A DNA stretch of 64,000 nt from Brucella pseudogrignonensis (GCF_002252525.1 NZ_NNRM01000020.1:62001-126000); one strand, 5' to 3'; numbered from the stretch's first letter, positions 33,137 through 42,742 are shown. Numbers and translations: made by a program. The notes: generated from the sequence alone by a model not told the origin.

Positions 33137-34318
33137 TCAAGCGGTTGCGACGCGGGTTTCGGTGCGGCGATCAAGCACGCCGCTCAAAACTGTGAGGCCA
33201 AGAGCACCCGCGACGAGAATTGCACCAACCCAAGGGGTTGAGATGAGACCGAGCTGGCTTTCGACCACCATGCCTCCGAGCCAGGCGCCAAGCGCAATGC
33301 CGAGATTGAACGCTGCAATATTCAGCGCTGAAGCGACATCGACAGCCCCCGGACGGTGTTCTTTGGCAAGCTTCACCACATAGAGCTGCAGGCCGGGAAC
33401 ATTTGCGAATTGCAGGAAGCCGAGGGCCGCAAGCGTGATCAGCGTGAAGAGCGGCGACACAGCACTAAAGCTGAACAGCACCAGCACAATCGCTTGCAAC
33501 ACGAACAGAACAGTCAGGGCGCGCACCGGATCGGCGTTTGAAATGCGTCCACCGACAATATTGCCGATGGCAATGGCAATGCCATAAAGCACGAGAATGT
33601 AGCTGACGGAATCTGCGGAAAAGCCGGTAATATCCTGCAGGATCGGGGTGAGATAGGTGAAGGCCACAAACGTACCGCCATAACCGAGTGCGGTCATGCC
33701 ATAGACAATCAGCAAGCGACCGGAGCCCAGAACACGCAGCTGATCCATGAGCGATGCTGGTTCAGCCTTCGGCAATGCACGCGGCAGAAGTGCTGCAATA
33801 CCGACGAGAGCCACAAGGCCGATAGCCGAAACAGCCCAGAAGGTTGCACGCCAGCCAAAGTTCTGGCCGATCCATGTGCCGAGCGGCACGCCGGTAACGA
33901 TTGCAACTGTCAGGCCCATGAACATCATGGCGATAGCCGAAGCACGTTTGTTTTCCGGCACGAGATCAGCCGCGATGGTGGCACCGACCGAGAAGAAAAC
34001 GCCGTGCGCAAAGGCAGACAGCACGCGCCCGACCATGAGGATTTCATAGCTTGGGGCAGAAGCTGCAACCATGTTGCCAGCGATGAACAGCGCCATCAGG
34101 CCGAGCAGCAATGGCTTACGTTCAAGACGACCGGTCAGGGCCGTGAGGATTGGAGCGCCAAAGGTGACGCCAAGCGCATAAACGCTGACGATCAATCCGG
34201 CGAGCGGCAAAGTGATATTTAGATCCGAAGCGACCGTCGGCAGCAAGCCAACGATCACAAATTCGGTCGTCCCGATCGCATAGGCAGCGATCGTAAGAGC
34301 AATGAGAGCGACAGGCAT
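33137..34318 (-). CDS. MFS exporter (AraJ/YdhP-like)
   Basis: 393 residues with twelve membrane segments. The N-terminal half has Ala-Ile-Gly-Thr-Thr-Glu-Phe-Val-Ile-Val-Gly-Leu-Leu-Pro (13-26), the mark of the DHA1 AraJ-type group, and Gly-Arg-Val-Leu-Ser-Ala-Phe-Ala-His-Gly-Val-Phe-Phe near 100. It probably exports a sugar-like compound or a toxic small molecule. It is first in an operon with the aldo-keto reductase and is divergent from a LysR gene that is the likely regulator. Confidence 0.88.
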   Translation of the reverse strand: MPVALIALTIAAYAIGTTEFVIVGLLPTVASDLNITLPLAGLIVSVYALGVTFGAPILTALTGRLERKPLLLGLMALFIAGNMVAASAPSYEILMVGRVLSAFAHGVFFSVGATIAADLVPENKRASAIAMMFMGLTVAIVTGVPLGTWIGQNFGWRATFWAVSAIGLVALVGIAALLPRALPKAEPASLMDQLRVLGSGRLLIVYGMTALGYGGTFVAFTYLTPILQDITGFSADSVSYILVLYGIAIAIGNIVGGRISNADPVRALTVLFVLQAIVLVLFSFSAVSPLFTLITLAALGFLQFANVPGLQLYVVKLAKEHRPGAVDVASALNIAAFNLGIALGAWLGGMVVESQLGLISTPWVGAILVAGALGLTVLSGVLDRRTETRVATA

Positions 34319-34350
34319 GGGAGGAGTTCCTGTTGTTTAACTTTGTCTCC

Positions 34351-34368
34351 ATATCGCTCTCTGGATAT
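34351..34368. promoter_or_regulatory. candidate LysR-type operator
   Basis: ATATC-N8-GATAT is an inverted repeat in the 108-bp gap between the divergent MFS and LysR genes, near the size and AT-richness of LysR binding sites. Confidence 0.4.
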
Positions 34369-34426
34369 CAAATGATAAGAGTGATAATCTTGCATATAAC
34401 TGTTCATAAAATTCACAGGTGATGCT

Positions 34427-35314
34427 TTGGATAACCGCTTCGGTGAAATGGAAGTCTTTGCGCGCGCAGTGGCAACAGGCAGTTTTTCCGCTGCCGCCCG
34501 TCAGCTCAACATGACACCGTCAGCGATCAGCCGTCTTGTCTCGAGGCTGGAAGATCGCTTGCAGGTGCGTCTGCTGGTGCGGTCCACCCGCAGTCTGACG
34601 CCGACACCGGAAGGTGAAATCTATCTGGCGGAAGCGCGCAGCCTGCTCGACCGGCTGACGGAAATGGAGGCGCGCATCACCGATGGCGCAAAGGCAGCAG
34701 TACGCGGCCCTTTGCGTGTCAGTTCGACGGTCGGCTTTGGTGCAACGGTCATCATGCCGCTGGTGCCTGAATTTCTGAAACTATATCCGGAGGTCGAGCT
34801 GGATATTACCTTAAACGACAGCATTATCGATCTCTGGCAGGAGAGAACCGATCTTGCGATCCGCTCCGGCGTCTTGAAGGATTCGGCTTTGAAAGCCCGC
34901 CCAATCACTCTGATGCGGCGGCTGGTGGTTGCCTCTCCGCTTTATCTGGAAAGGCACGGCACGCCACAGAGACCGGAAGACCTTAAAACGCATAATTGTC
35001 TGCGTTATAATTTCCAGCCGAGCGAATGGGAGTTTGCCGACCCGGATACGGGCCATAGCATTCGACAGGTGGTTTCCGGCAATTTTCTTGGCAGCGACGG
35101 CACGATCTTAAGACGCATCTGCCTTGAAGGCGGTGGGCTGATGAAGACCGGCGAGCATACTGTTGCCGATGATCTGGCAAGCGGGCGACTGGTGGAAGTG
35201 ATGGCCGCATGGTCGCCTGCGGAGCCTGAGAAAATCCATGCGGTTTTCCCCGGCCACCCTCACCTCGCCGCGCGTATCCGTGCCTTTATCGACTTCCTTG
35301 CGGCAAAACTCTGA
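34427..35314 (+). CDS. LysR-family transcriptional regulator
   Basis: 295 residues with the winged helix at 5-65 (Gly-Ser-Phe-Ser-Ala-Ala-Ala-Arg-Gln-Leu-Asn-Met-Thr-Pro-Ser-Ala) and an effector-binding domain from about 90. The start is TTG with CACAGGTGA upstream; the nearby ATG at 34422 is out of frame. It is divergent from the MFS/aldo-keto reductase operon, the classical LysR arrangement, so it likely controls that operon and itself. The stop is followed closely by a dispersed palindrome. Confidence 0.88.
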   Translation: MDNRFGEMEVFARAVATGSFSAAARQLNMTPSAISRLVSRLEDRLQVRLLVRSTRSLTPTPEGEIYLAEARSLLDRLTEMEARITDGAKAAVRGPLRVSSTVGFGATVIMPLVPEFLKLYPEVELDITLNDSIIDLWQERTDLAIRSGVLKDSALKARPITLMRRLVVASPLYLERHGTPQRPEDLKTHNCLRYNFQPSEWEFADPDTGHSIRQVVSGNFLGSDGTILRRICLEGGGLMKTGEHTVADDLASGRLVEVMAAWSPAEPEKIHAVFPGHPHLAARIRAFIDFLAAKL

Positions 35315-35320
35315 TTCAGA

Positions 35321-35363
35321 GCGCATCCCGAAAAGTGTGAAACGGTTTTCGGAAAAGATGCGC
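35321..35363. repeat. short palindromic intergenic repeat
   Basis: GCGCATC and GATGCGC arms around a CCGAAAAGTGTGAAACGG-type core, a near copy of the element at 14475-14518. It fills the gap between the convergent LysR and cytochrome b561 genes and may end both transcripts. Confidence 0.85.
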
Positions 35364-35364
35364 G

Positions 35365-35949
35365 TTAAAGTGAGAAATTGGAGCGCATCGGGCCAGCCAT
35401 GCGTGAGAGAATGCCGTCTTTAAGAACCAGTCGATGAAACAGTGCGGCCAGTATGTGGGCGACAATCAACACGCACAGAACCCATGAAAGCAGGCTGTGC
35501 AGCGCATTTGCGGGTGCCATCATCCATTCCACTTTCTCGCCCGTTGCAGGGACAATATTGATGCCCCATTGCTCGCGTCCCTTACCGCTGCCATAGGCGC
35601 GAAACAGTGCCAGAGCCGGAATGGCGAACAGCAGCACATAGAAAGCATTATGTGCAATGCGCGCCAGTTTGCCCATCAGTCCTGCTTGATGCGGCGGGCG
35701 CTGATTGCGATTGGTGAATGCCCAGATGCCACGCACGACAACCAGCACAATCGTCAGAAACCCGACCGTTCCATGTGCCGGACCGAAAACCCTGATCGCA
35801 TCAAGCACCGGTGAAGGGCCAACCATTTTCCACGAAAGGATCATCACAAACTGCCAGAGCAGAATATAGGCCATTGCCCAATGTAGAATCCGACTCACAA
35901 GCCCGTATCGCTCCGGAGAATCCATCCAGAGCGGCGTGTTCGTATTCAT
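35365..35949 (-). CDS. cytochrome b561-type membrane protein
   Basis: 194 residues from the ATG with AAAGGAT upstream. Four membrane helices, with haem-ligand candidates His in Arg-Ile-Leu-His-Trp near 20, His in Ala-His-Gly-Thr-Val near 58, His near 150 (Ala-Leu-His-Ser-Leu-Leu) and His near 164-173 (Ala-His-Ile-Leu-Ala-Ala-Leu-Phe-His). It moves electrons across the inner membrane. It follows the siderophore permease by about 80 bases on the same strand; a role in reducing iron released from the siderophore is an attractive inference, not shown. Confidence 0.85.
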   Translation of the reverse strand: MNTNTPLWMDSPERYGLVSRILHWAMAYILLWQFVMILSWKMVGPSPVLDAIRVFGPAHGTVGFLTIVLVVVRGIWAFTNRNQRPPHQAGLMGKLARIAHNAFYVLLFAIPALALFRAYGSGKGREQWGINIVPATGEKVEWMMAPANALHSLLSWVLCVLIVAHILAALFHRLVLKDGILSRMAGPMRSNFSL

Positions 35950-36029
35950 CAGATTATCCTTTCGGCCAAAGAACGCACAAAGGACGCTCCGAATATTTAA
36001 TTTTGCGCATCGTGCTTTTCGAAAATCGT

Positions 36030-38003
36030 TCACGATTTCCGGGCCGATGCGAGCGCCCAGGCAAGATAGGGCGCACCGACCAAAGCTGCGAAAAGGCCCA
36101 GCGGTAACTCATAGGGGAAGGTCGCATTGCGCGAACCAAGATCGGCAATCACCATCAAAAGCGCGCCCAGTACGGCTGATGCCACGACATGCGACTGAGC
36201 CTGATCAAAGCCCATACGGCGCGTCATATGCGGCGCCATCAGCCCCACAAAGCTCAAAGGGCCGACGAGAAGCGATGCGGCGGCACTGGCAATTGCGGCA
36301 AGCAGGATCGTCAATATCCGCGCAGACCGCACCGGCAAACCAAGCGAGACTGGAATCGTCTGCCCCAGCGGCAGGATGGTTAACCAGCGGGACGCGAGCA
36401 ATGCCAGCCCAATCACTGTGAATGTCAGCACGACAAGGAAAAGCGAACTTTCCGGCGTTGCCGTTGCCGATGACCCGCTGAGCCAGGCAAGAATCTGCCA
36501 CGACCGCTGATCGCCGATCGAGAGGAAAATGCTTAATATGGCAGATGCGAGCGAACCGACCGAAATACCGGCCAGCAGCAAGCGTGCGGATGAGAGCCTT
36601 CTGCGGCTCGCAAAGCTCAACACAACCAGCATGGCAATCAGCGCACCAATGGACGCGCAAAGCAGCAATTGCGCATTATTGGGTGCGGCGAAAATTGTCA
36701 GTGCTAAAGCAAAGCCTATGCCTGCCCCGCCACTGACGCCGATTACTTCCGGGCTTGCCAGCGGGTTGCCGGTTAGTCGCTGAAGGACAGCGCCCGCCAT
36801 TGCAAGCAGACTGCCTGCGGCAGCGGCAGCCAGAAGGCGCGGCCAGCGCAAAGGCAAGATATCGCGAAGATTATCGCCTGTCAGAAGCAACCAGCCTTCC
36901 GGCGTGCGCGCAAGCGCAAGAGCGAGAAAAGCTGAGACCAGCAGAGCGATGAGTAGCAAGCCAAGTTTGGCATTTGAAGCACGTCTGAAAACCTGTGCAG
37001 ATGAGGATTGCTGCGATCCTGTCGAACGCACACGCGGAATGAGCCAGAGCAGCAAAGGCCCGCCGATCAGCGCGGTAACCGCGCCCGTCGGGAAAGTCTC
37101 ACCCAGATTTGCGCCGAAAACTTGCACCGCTCCGTCGCAGATCCAGAGAAGAACGGCACCAGCAAAAGGTGACGCCAGCAGGATTGAACCCGGCTTCCTA
37201 ACCCCGAAGCCACGGACGATTGCAGGGGCAGCCAGACCGATAAAACTGACAAGCCCGACACTGGCCGCAACGCCGGCACTCAGCACCACCGCAACAGCCA
37301 CGACCGCCACACGCAGCCATGCCAGCGGAACACCCAGCGAGCGCGCACTGCTATCGCCAAGGCCTGCAAGCGTCAGCGGACGGCTCAGCATGATTGCGGC
37401 AATGAGGCAGACAAGGAATTGCAAAGCAAGGGCGACCGTCGATGACCAGTCCTGCTGGCTCAGCGAACCGCCATTCCATGTCACAAGCGACATGAGATAC
37501 TGGCCCTGCGATAGCGTCATCGCGGCGGAAATCGCACTGCATGTCACACCGATCAGAAGACCGGACACGACCATCGTCACCGGCTCAAGCCGACTGCGCC
37601 AGCCGAGCAGAAACACGATTGCGGTCGCAACACCAGCACCCGAAAGCGCCACCGCCCAGCGAAACTGGTCAAGCACTGTCGGGAAGAACAGCGTTGCCGT
37701 AACGATTGCCAGCTGCGCGCCCGACGACACGCCAAGCGTCGATGGATCGGCAATCGGGTTGTTGAGCAAACGCTGCAGCAAAGCACCAGCCAGCCCCAGT
37801 GCTGCACCGGCAAAAATCGCAACGGAAGCACGCGGAAACAGCGCATAGGCCAGAATGACCTGCTCGGTGCTCATGTTTTGCGGATTAAACGGCAGCGAAG
37901 GCCATTGTGCAAAAGGCAAAAACGCGTTGGCGTTCCAGAGAAACAGCCCAAGAGCAATCATAACGCCGATTACAGCGCTTGAAATCAGTCCACCACGGGT
38001 CAC
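36030..38003 (-). CDS. fhuB: iron(III)-hydroxamate ABC permease, fused two-domain type
   Basis: 657 residues made of two homologous FecCD/BtuC-like halves of about 325 residues, each with some ten membrane segments, as in E. coli FhuB. The repeated Gly-Leu-Leu-Ile-Gly-Val / Gly-Ile-Ser-Val-Gly-Ser region and Leu-Gly-Val-Ser-Ser-Gly-Ala / Ile-Gly-Val-Ser-Gly-Gly-Ala loops occur once per half. The GTG start overlaps the fhuD stop (GTGA), so translation is coupled. It would import ferric hydroxamates from the periplasm. No FhuC ATPase is encoded in this operon. Confidence 0.92.
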   Translation of the reverse strand: MTRGGLISSAVIGVMIALGLFLWNANAFLPFAQWPSLPFNPQNMSTEQVILAYALFPRASVAIFAGAALGLAGALLQRLLNNPIADPSTLGVSSGAQLAIVTATLFFPTVLDQFRWAVALSGAGVATAIVFLLGWRSRLEPVTMVVSGLLIGVTCSAISAAMTLSQGQYLMSLVTWNGGSLSQQDWSSTVALALQFLVCLIAAIMLSRPLTLAGLGDSSARSLGVPLAWLRVAVVAVAVVLSAGVAASVGLVSFIGLAAPAIVRGFGVRKPGSILLASPFAGAVLLWICDGAVQVFGANLGETFPTGAVTALIGGPLLLWLIPRVRSTGSQQSSSAQVFRRASNAKLGLLLIALLVSAFLALALARTPEGWLLLTGDNLRDILPLRWPRLLAAAAAGSLLAMAGAVLQRLTGNPLASPEVIGVSGGAGIGFALALTIFAAPNNAQLLLCASIGALIAMLVVLSFASRRRLSSARLLLAGISVGSLASAILSIFLSIGDQRSWQILAWLSGSSATATPESSLFLVVLTFTVIGLALLASRWLTILPLGQTIPVSLGLPVRSARILTILLAAIASAAASLLVGPLSFVGLMAPHMTRRMGFDQAQSHVVASAVLGALLMVIADLGSRNATFPYELPLGLFAALVGAPYLAWALASARKS

Positions 38004-38917
38004 AGGAATGCCTCGCCGCTTGCCTGCAACGCCCGGCTCAGAAGCCGTGCAAATCGCAATCCGGCGGTCAGTCCGCCATAGGGATTGATGTTACCCACCA
38101 TATAGACACGGCCGTCGCGGACAGGTTTGAGCGATTGCCAGATCACGCTGTTGCGCAGGCTGTTGCGCGATTCAACTGGAATATCCGAGATAATGATGAT
38201 GCGCGCATCAGGATTTGCTGCCAGATTTTCCAGCGGAACGGGGGCCGCAAATGTAAAGCGCGAGCGATCCGTCCAGGCGTTTGGCAGACCAAGCCGTTCC
38301 AGCACGTCACCAAACATGCTGTCATTGCCGAAAGCGCGGAAATGGCGCGCATCGCCAATATTGATGAGGTAGGTTGGGCGCGATGCAAAAGGTTTCAACG
38401 TCTCTTTGGTCTCGGCAATAAACTTCGCCTGAGCCTCAATAACACTTGATGCTTTGGCGCTGAGTTCAAGCTTATCGCCCAGCGCCGTTACAGCTTGCAG
38501 CGACTTCTCATAAGGCCCCTCGCCGCGCACGTAAAACGGCAACGACATGATCGGCGCTATCGATTTCATCGCCTCTTCATGGCGGGTATAAAAAGGGGAA
38601 CTCAGGATCAGATCAGGCTTGAGCAGATAAAGCAGCTCGAAATTCGGCGAACCACGCAGACCGAGATCGACAACCGAAGCAGGCAATTGCGGCTCAACCG
38701 CATCTTCACGAAACCGGATCAGCTCTGTTGCCGCAATCGGCGTGACACCCAATGCCACCAGACATTCGAGCATTGCCCAATCGATTGCCGCAATGCGCGG
38801 AAATGGATTGGCGCGCGCCACATTCGGCAAAGCCAAAGCCGCCAGAAGGCCAAGGGCTTTCCGGCGGCTGATTTTAGATGCAGAGACTATCGATCCGCGT
38901 TGCGGGCCTGTTACCAT
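38000..38917 (-). CDS. fhuD: iron(III)-hydroxamate-binding protein
   Basis: 305 residues of the helical-backbone periplasmic binding family. The N-terminus has Ser-Arg-Arg-Lys-Ala-Leu-Gly followed by a hydrophobic run ending Val-Ala-Arg-Ala, a probable twin-arginine signal, as in many FhuD proteins. The mature part begins Arg-Ile-Ala-Ala-Ile-Asp-Trp and contains Asp-Leu-Gly-Leu-Arg-Gly-Ser-Pro-Asn near 85. Its ATG lies inside the last codons of the receptor gene (7-bp overlap). It passes the siderophore from the receptor to FhuB. Confidence 0.9.
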   Translation of the reverse strand: MVTGPQRGSIVSASKISRRKALGLLAALALPNVARANPFPRIAAIDWAMLECLVALGVTPIAATELIRFREDAVEPQLPASVVDLGLRGSPNFELLYLLKPDLILSSPFYTRHEEAMKSIAPIMSLPFYVRGEGPYEKSLQAVTALGDKLELSAKASSVIEAQAKFIAETKETLKPFASRPTYLINIGDARHFRAFGNDSMFGDVLERLGLPNAWTDRSRFTFAAPVPLENLAANPDARIIIISDIPVESRNSLRNSVIWQSLKPVRDGRVYMVGNINPYGGLTAGLRFARLLSRALQASGEAFL

Positions 38918-41067
38918 GTAAATGTCAGCTTGCTCATATAGGTTCTGCCGTCACCATAGTTACATCCGAAAGAACTGCAACTTGCGACATACTTCTTGTC
39001 CGCAATATTCTTGATATTGAGCGACGCCCTGATGTGATCCTTCTGATAGTGGATTGCAGCATCGGCGAGAGTCACGCCATCAAGATCAAGCGTATTCCCT
39101 GTATCGCCAAAACGCTGGCCTAGATAGCGCACGCCGCCACCGACGCCAAATCCTTCAAGCACGGAACCTTCCTGGAAGGTGTAGTCAAGCCACAGGCTGG
39201 CTGCATGTTCCGGCACGTTCGGTGGACGATTTCCGTCATCCTTGCCGCTTACGATTTCGGCCTTCATATAGGTGTAGGCTGTACGCAGATCGAGGCCTTG
39301 AGTAAGGCTGGTCACACCTTCAAGCTCAAGCCCCTTAACCTGAATTTCGCCGATCTGTTCAGTCGTGGAACCGGTTCCGCCCGGCAGCGGAACGCTGATT
39401 GGCACATTCTGCTGGCGCAGATCATAAACCGCTGCCGCAAAGTAACCATCCCAGCCATTTGGCTGATATTTTACGCCTGCTTCCCACTGCTTGCCGGTCG
39501 TTGGCTGCAATACACCTGCGGTTGCCGAAACTGCTACAGGTTCAAACGAAGTCGAATAGCTGACATAAGGCGCGATGCCATTGTCAAACACATAACCAAG
39601 GCCTGCACGGCCGGTCAGTTTCTCATCATCCTGATCAAGCGGGCGAGGTGTATTGGTATTGCGATTGGTCGAGGTGCCGCGGGTCGAAGCCCAATCCTGA
39701 CGCAGAGCGAAAGTCGCGCGCCAGTTTTCATAGGCCAGCTCGTCCTGCGCATAGATACCAACCTGCGTCATGCGGGAATCGACAAGCGTGTTAACGGTCG
39801 GCTTCGCGGTCAGGTACTTGATCGGCCCACCATAGACAGGGTTGTAGGCATCAAGTGTGGTCGCACTCCAGAACTGCGTTCCGGCACTATTGTCGAAATA
39901 GCGATAGTCGACACCGACAAGAAACTTGTGCTCGACCGGACCTGTATCGAACTCGGCGACCAGATTATTATCGATATTGAACGTGTTCAGGCGTTCGTTC
40001 TGAACTGTGGCCGTGCGGTTGATCGTGCGGCCGTCCTTTGCGAGACCGGTCGATGCCATGCCAAGCGCCGTATAATCCCAGCGTTGATTGGTGTAACGCG
40101 CGTTCTGCCGGAAGGTCCATGTTTCGTTGATGCGATGTTCAAGCTCATAACCGAGATTGACGACATTGCGGCTTGAATCGTCATAGCTTGGATCGCCGAC
40201 ATAGAAGTCGCGTGGCAGACTGTAATCGGTCGCGTTCAATGTGAGCTGTGCAGGCAAGCCCGAAGGTGAGCTTGGATTGTCATGCTGGAAGCTGGTGAGA
40301 ATGGTGAGCTTGGTATCTTCATCCGGCTTCCATGTGAAAGCGGGCGCGATGAAATAGCGATCATTGTCGAGATAGTCAGTCTGTGTGCCAGCTTTGCGCA
40401 CCATGCCCGTCAGGCGATAGGCAAACTGATCACTTTCCGCGACAGGACCGCCAAAATCGAAATAGGTGCCATAGGTGTCATAGCTGCCAGCCTGAACACC
40501 GATCTCGCCGAACTTCTCAAAAGTCGGGCGTTTGCTGATCATATTGATCAGGCCACCGGGATTACCCTGACCGAACATCACCGAAGCAGGTCCGCGCACC
40601 ACTTCGATACGTTCAAGCATATAAGGATCAACCGCCGAGGCACCTGCAGTGCGCATCAGGCGAAGACCGTTTAAGAACTGCACCTGACGGCCATCAAAAC
40701 CACGGATCAGCGGTGAATCAAAGCGCGGGTCGGAACCATAGGGTTCGGAAACCACACCCGGCGTATAGCCAAGCGCTTGCCCAAGGGTTTGCGCATCCTG
40801 AGCTTTCAACTGATCAGCCGTAATGACAGAAATAGACTGCGGGGTTTCAACCAGCGGCGTACCGGTCTTGGTCGCGCTGATGCTTGTTCTGGCAACATAA
40901 CCTTTGACGGGAGCGGTCGGATCTTCCGAACCGCTATTCACAACAATCGGTGCAAGCACGGTGGGGCTTGCTGTTTCCTGCGCATGTGCTGCAACGATGG
41001 CAGCGAAGGTTGTGCCGGAAAGAATGACGACCGATAATGCGTGGCGGTTTCGGGCCAGGATTTTCAC
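38911..41067 (-). CDS. fhuA: TonB-dependent hydroxamate-siderophore receptor (FhuA-like)
   Basis: 718 residues from a GTG with GAGGGG upstream; the ATG at 41100 lies before that site and is less likely. A signal peptide ends Ala-Ala-His-Ala. The plug domain (about 60-165) has Glu-Thr-Pro-Gln-Ser-Ile-Ser-Val-Ile-Thr and Val-Leu/Val-Arg-Gly-Pro-Ala-Ser-Val-Met-Phe-Gly-Gln-Gly-Asn-Pro-Gly-Gly-Leu-Ile-Asn; the 22-strand barrel ends in Leu-Thr-Phe-Thr-Trp, the outer-membrane insertion signal. Cys pair near 702/707 mirrors FhuA. Ferrichrome-type ligand is inferred from fhuD/fhuB. Confidence 0.9.
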   Translation of the reverse strand: MKILARNRHALSVVILSGTTFAAIVAAHAQETASPTVLAPIVVNSGSEDPTAPVKGYVARTSISATKTGTPLVETPQSISVITADQLKAQDAQTLGQALGYTPGVVSEPYGSDPRFDSPLIRGFDGRQVQFLNGLRLMRTAGASAVDPYMLERIEVVRGPASVMFGQGNPGGLINMISKRPTFEKFGEIGVQAGSYDTYGTYFDFGGPVAESDQFAYRLTGMVRKAGTQTDYLDNDRYFIAPAFTWKPDEDTKLTILTSFQHDNPSSPSGLPAQLTLNATDYSLPRDFYVGDPSYDDSSRNVVNLGYELEHRINETWTFRQNARYTNQRWDYTALGMASTGLAKDGRTINRTATVQNERLNTFNIDNNLVAEFDTGPVEHKFLVGVDYRYFDNSAGTQFWSATTLDAYNPVYGGPIKYLTAKPTVNTLVDSRMTQVGIYAQDELAYENWRATFALRQDWASTRGTSTNRNTNTPRPLDQDDEKLTGRAGLGYVFDNGIAPYVSYSTSFEPVAVSATAGVLQPTTGKQWEAGVKYQPNGWDGYFAAAVYDLRQQNVPISVPLPGGTGSTTEQIGEIQVKGLELEGVTSLTQGLDLRTAYTYMKAEIVSGKDDGNRPPNVPEHAASLWLDYTFQEGSVLEGFGVGGGVRYLGQRFGDTGNTLDLDGVTLADAAIHYQKDHIRASLNIKNIADKKYVASCSSFGCNYGDGRTYMSKLTFTW

Positions 41068-41146
41068 TTTGATCCCCTCAAGGTTTAAACTGGACCCCAT
41101 TAATCATCTTTTCGTAATCTATCCAATAATTCAAGGGCGTATTTTT

Positions 41147-41163
41147 CATAAGTTTGAGTTATG
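41147..41163. promoter_or_regulatory. candidate LysR operator at the receptor/regulator gap
   Basis: CATAA-N7-TTATG is a perfect inverted repeat of the LysR ATAA/TTAT type, centred in the 140-bp gap between fhuA and the divergent LysR gene. It is flanked by a second, wider inverted repeat AATAATTCAA (41125-41134) and TTGAATTATT (41185-41194). Confidence 0.5.
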
Positions 41164-41207
41164 CTAATCAAAATCGCCATAGTTTTGAATTATTCAAAGA
41201 AACAACC

Positions 41208-42134
41208 ATGCCGGAACAGCGCAGCAAGCTCCTTACGTCCAAATCCTTTGAACTCCGACATCTGCGTTATTTCTGCGCGCTTGTTGAGGAGAAGAACTTT
41301 GAACGGGCAGCTGCAAAACTTGGCATTGCCCAACCGGGTCTCAGCCAGCAGATCATGGCGCTGGAAACCATTCTCGGTGCGCCGCTTCTTGATCGCTCGC
41401 GACGCGCCGTTCAACTGACGCAATCAGGCGAAGTGCTTTATCGCGAGGCCGTCAAAATACTCATGCAGGTCGATGCGACGATGATTGCGGTCAACCGTGC
41501 CGGGCGTGGTGAAATCGGTCAGATCTCCATCGGCTATGTCGCCTCTGCCGCCTATTCGGGCGTGGTGTTCGAGACCATTCGCAAGTTCAAGCAGGAATAT
41601 CCCGACGTTTCGGTCAATCTGGTCGAGATGGAACTGAGGATGCAATTGACGCGCATTTCCGAAGGGCTTCTCGATATGGGCTTCGTGCGCTGGCCTGCGC
41701 TTCTTCTGCCGGGCCTCACCAGTCTTGTGGTAAGAAAGGAGCCGCTTGTTGCAGTTCTCAGCGAAACACACCCGCTGGCACATCAAGCTACCATTGAGCT
41801 TCCATCCCTCAAGGATGAAATCTTCATCACCCCGCGTCAGCCAGCCGATATCGGCTTTCACGGCACAACAATCGAAGCCTGTCACAGCGCAGGCTTTGAA
41901 CCCAACATCAGCGCCCAAGCGCTCGATTTCACCGAAATTGCGAGCCGCGCATCTATCGGGATGGGCGTGGCGCTTGCGCCAAAATCCTTGAGTGCTGTGG
42001 GCTTGCCCGGCATTCGCTATATCGATGTTGCAGGCATTTCCACTACGTCCGACGTTGCACTGGCTTTCCGTAAAAGCGAGGCATCGCAGGCGGTTAAGAG
42101 TTTTATCGCCATGTGCCGACGCATGGGGCTCTAA
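41208..42134 (+). CDS. LysR-family regulator beside the siderophore operon
   Basis: 308 residues from MPEQRSK...; an in-frame ATG 54 bases earlier is possible. Helix-turn-helix at about 15-75 ([18 protein letters not shown]), then a LysR effector domain resembling the CynR/CbbR-like group. It is divergent from fhuA with a good inverted repeat between them, so it may control siderophore uptake, which is unusual for alphaproteobacterial iron genes normally run by RirA, Irr or AraC-type activators. Its stop overlaps the convergent ureG stop. Confidence 0.88.
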   Translation: MPEQRSKLLTSKSFELRHLRYFCALVEEKNFERAAAKLGIAQPGLSQQIMALETILGAPLLDRSRRAVQLTQSGEVLYREAVKILMQVDATMIAVNRAGRGEIGQISIGYVASAAYSGVVFETIRKFKQEYPDVSVNLVEMELRMQLTRISEGLLDMGFVRWPALLLPGLTSLVVRKEPLVAVLSETHPLAHQATIELPSLKDEIFITPRQPADIGFHGTTIEACHSAGFEPNISAQALDFTEIASRASIGMGVALAPKSLSAVGLPGIRYIDVAGISTTSDVALAFRKSEASQAVKSFIAMCRRMGL

Positions 42135-42742
42135 AGATTGCCATTCTCCAAAATGAAATCCACAACCTCCTGCACGCCCTTGCCGCGATGCAGATCGGTA
42201 AATCCATAAGGACGCTTGCCACGCATCCGCGCAGCGTCGCCATTCATGATATCGAGATCCACATGAACATAGGGCGCAAGATCGCTCTTGTTAATCACAA
42301 GAAAATCGGACCGCGTGATACCCGGTCCGCCCTTGCGCGGTATTTCCTCGCCCTGACAAACGGAAATTACGTAAAGCGTCAGATCCGCGAGATCGGGCGA
42401 AAATGTTGCTGCAAGATTGTCACCACCAGATTCGATGAAAACGATATCCAGATCGGGAAACCGCTTGTTCATCTCGGCAATCGCCTGAAGATTGATTGAA
42501 GCGTCTTCGCGGATCGCCGTGTGCGGACACCCGCCTGTCTCCACACCCATGATGCGATCTTCGGACAAGGCCTGATGTTTGGCGAGAATGAGCGCATCCT
42601 CCCGCGTGTAAATATCGTTTGTGATGACCGCAATGGAATATTTCTCGCGCAAGGCCTTGCAGAGTTTTTCCGTCAAAGTTGTCTTTCCCGAGCCAACGGG
42701 GCCACCGATACCAACGCGCAAAGGTCCGTTTTTCTGTGTCAT
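42131..42742 (-). CDS. ureG: urease accessory GTPase
   Basis: 203 residues. P-loop Gly-Gly-Pro-Val-Gly-Ser-Gly-Lys-Thr at about 13-21, metal-binding Cys-Pro-His at about 70-72 in Thr-Gly-Gly-Cys-Pro-His-Thr-Ala, and the G4 motif Asn-Lys-Ser-Asp near 155. UreG hydrolyses GTP to drive nickel delivery to urease within the UreDFG complex. Its ATG overlaps the ureF stop (ATGA). Last gene of the operon. Confidence 0.97.
   Translation of the reverse strand: MTQKNGPLRVGIGGPVGSGKTTLTEKLCKALREKYSIAVITNDIYTREDALILAKHQALSEDRIMGVETGGCPHTAIREDASINLQAIAEMNKRFPDLDIVFIESGGDNLAATFSPDLADLTLYVISVCQGEEIPRKGGPGITRSDFLVINKSDLAPYVHVDLDIMNGDAARMRGKRPYGFTDLHRGKGVQEVVDFILENGNL

Noticed and set aside
39205-40176. 323-codon plus-strand ORF opposite fhuA
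   Set aside because: Antisense to the receptor barrel; no family pattern.
41155-41171. RirA iron-responsive box before fhuA
   Set aside because: TGA and TCA are present but spaced by 10 rather than 9 bases, and the LysR-type repeat explains the same bases better.
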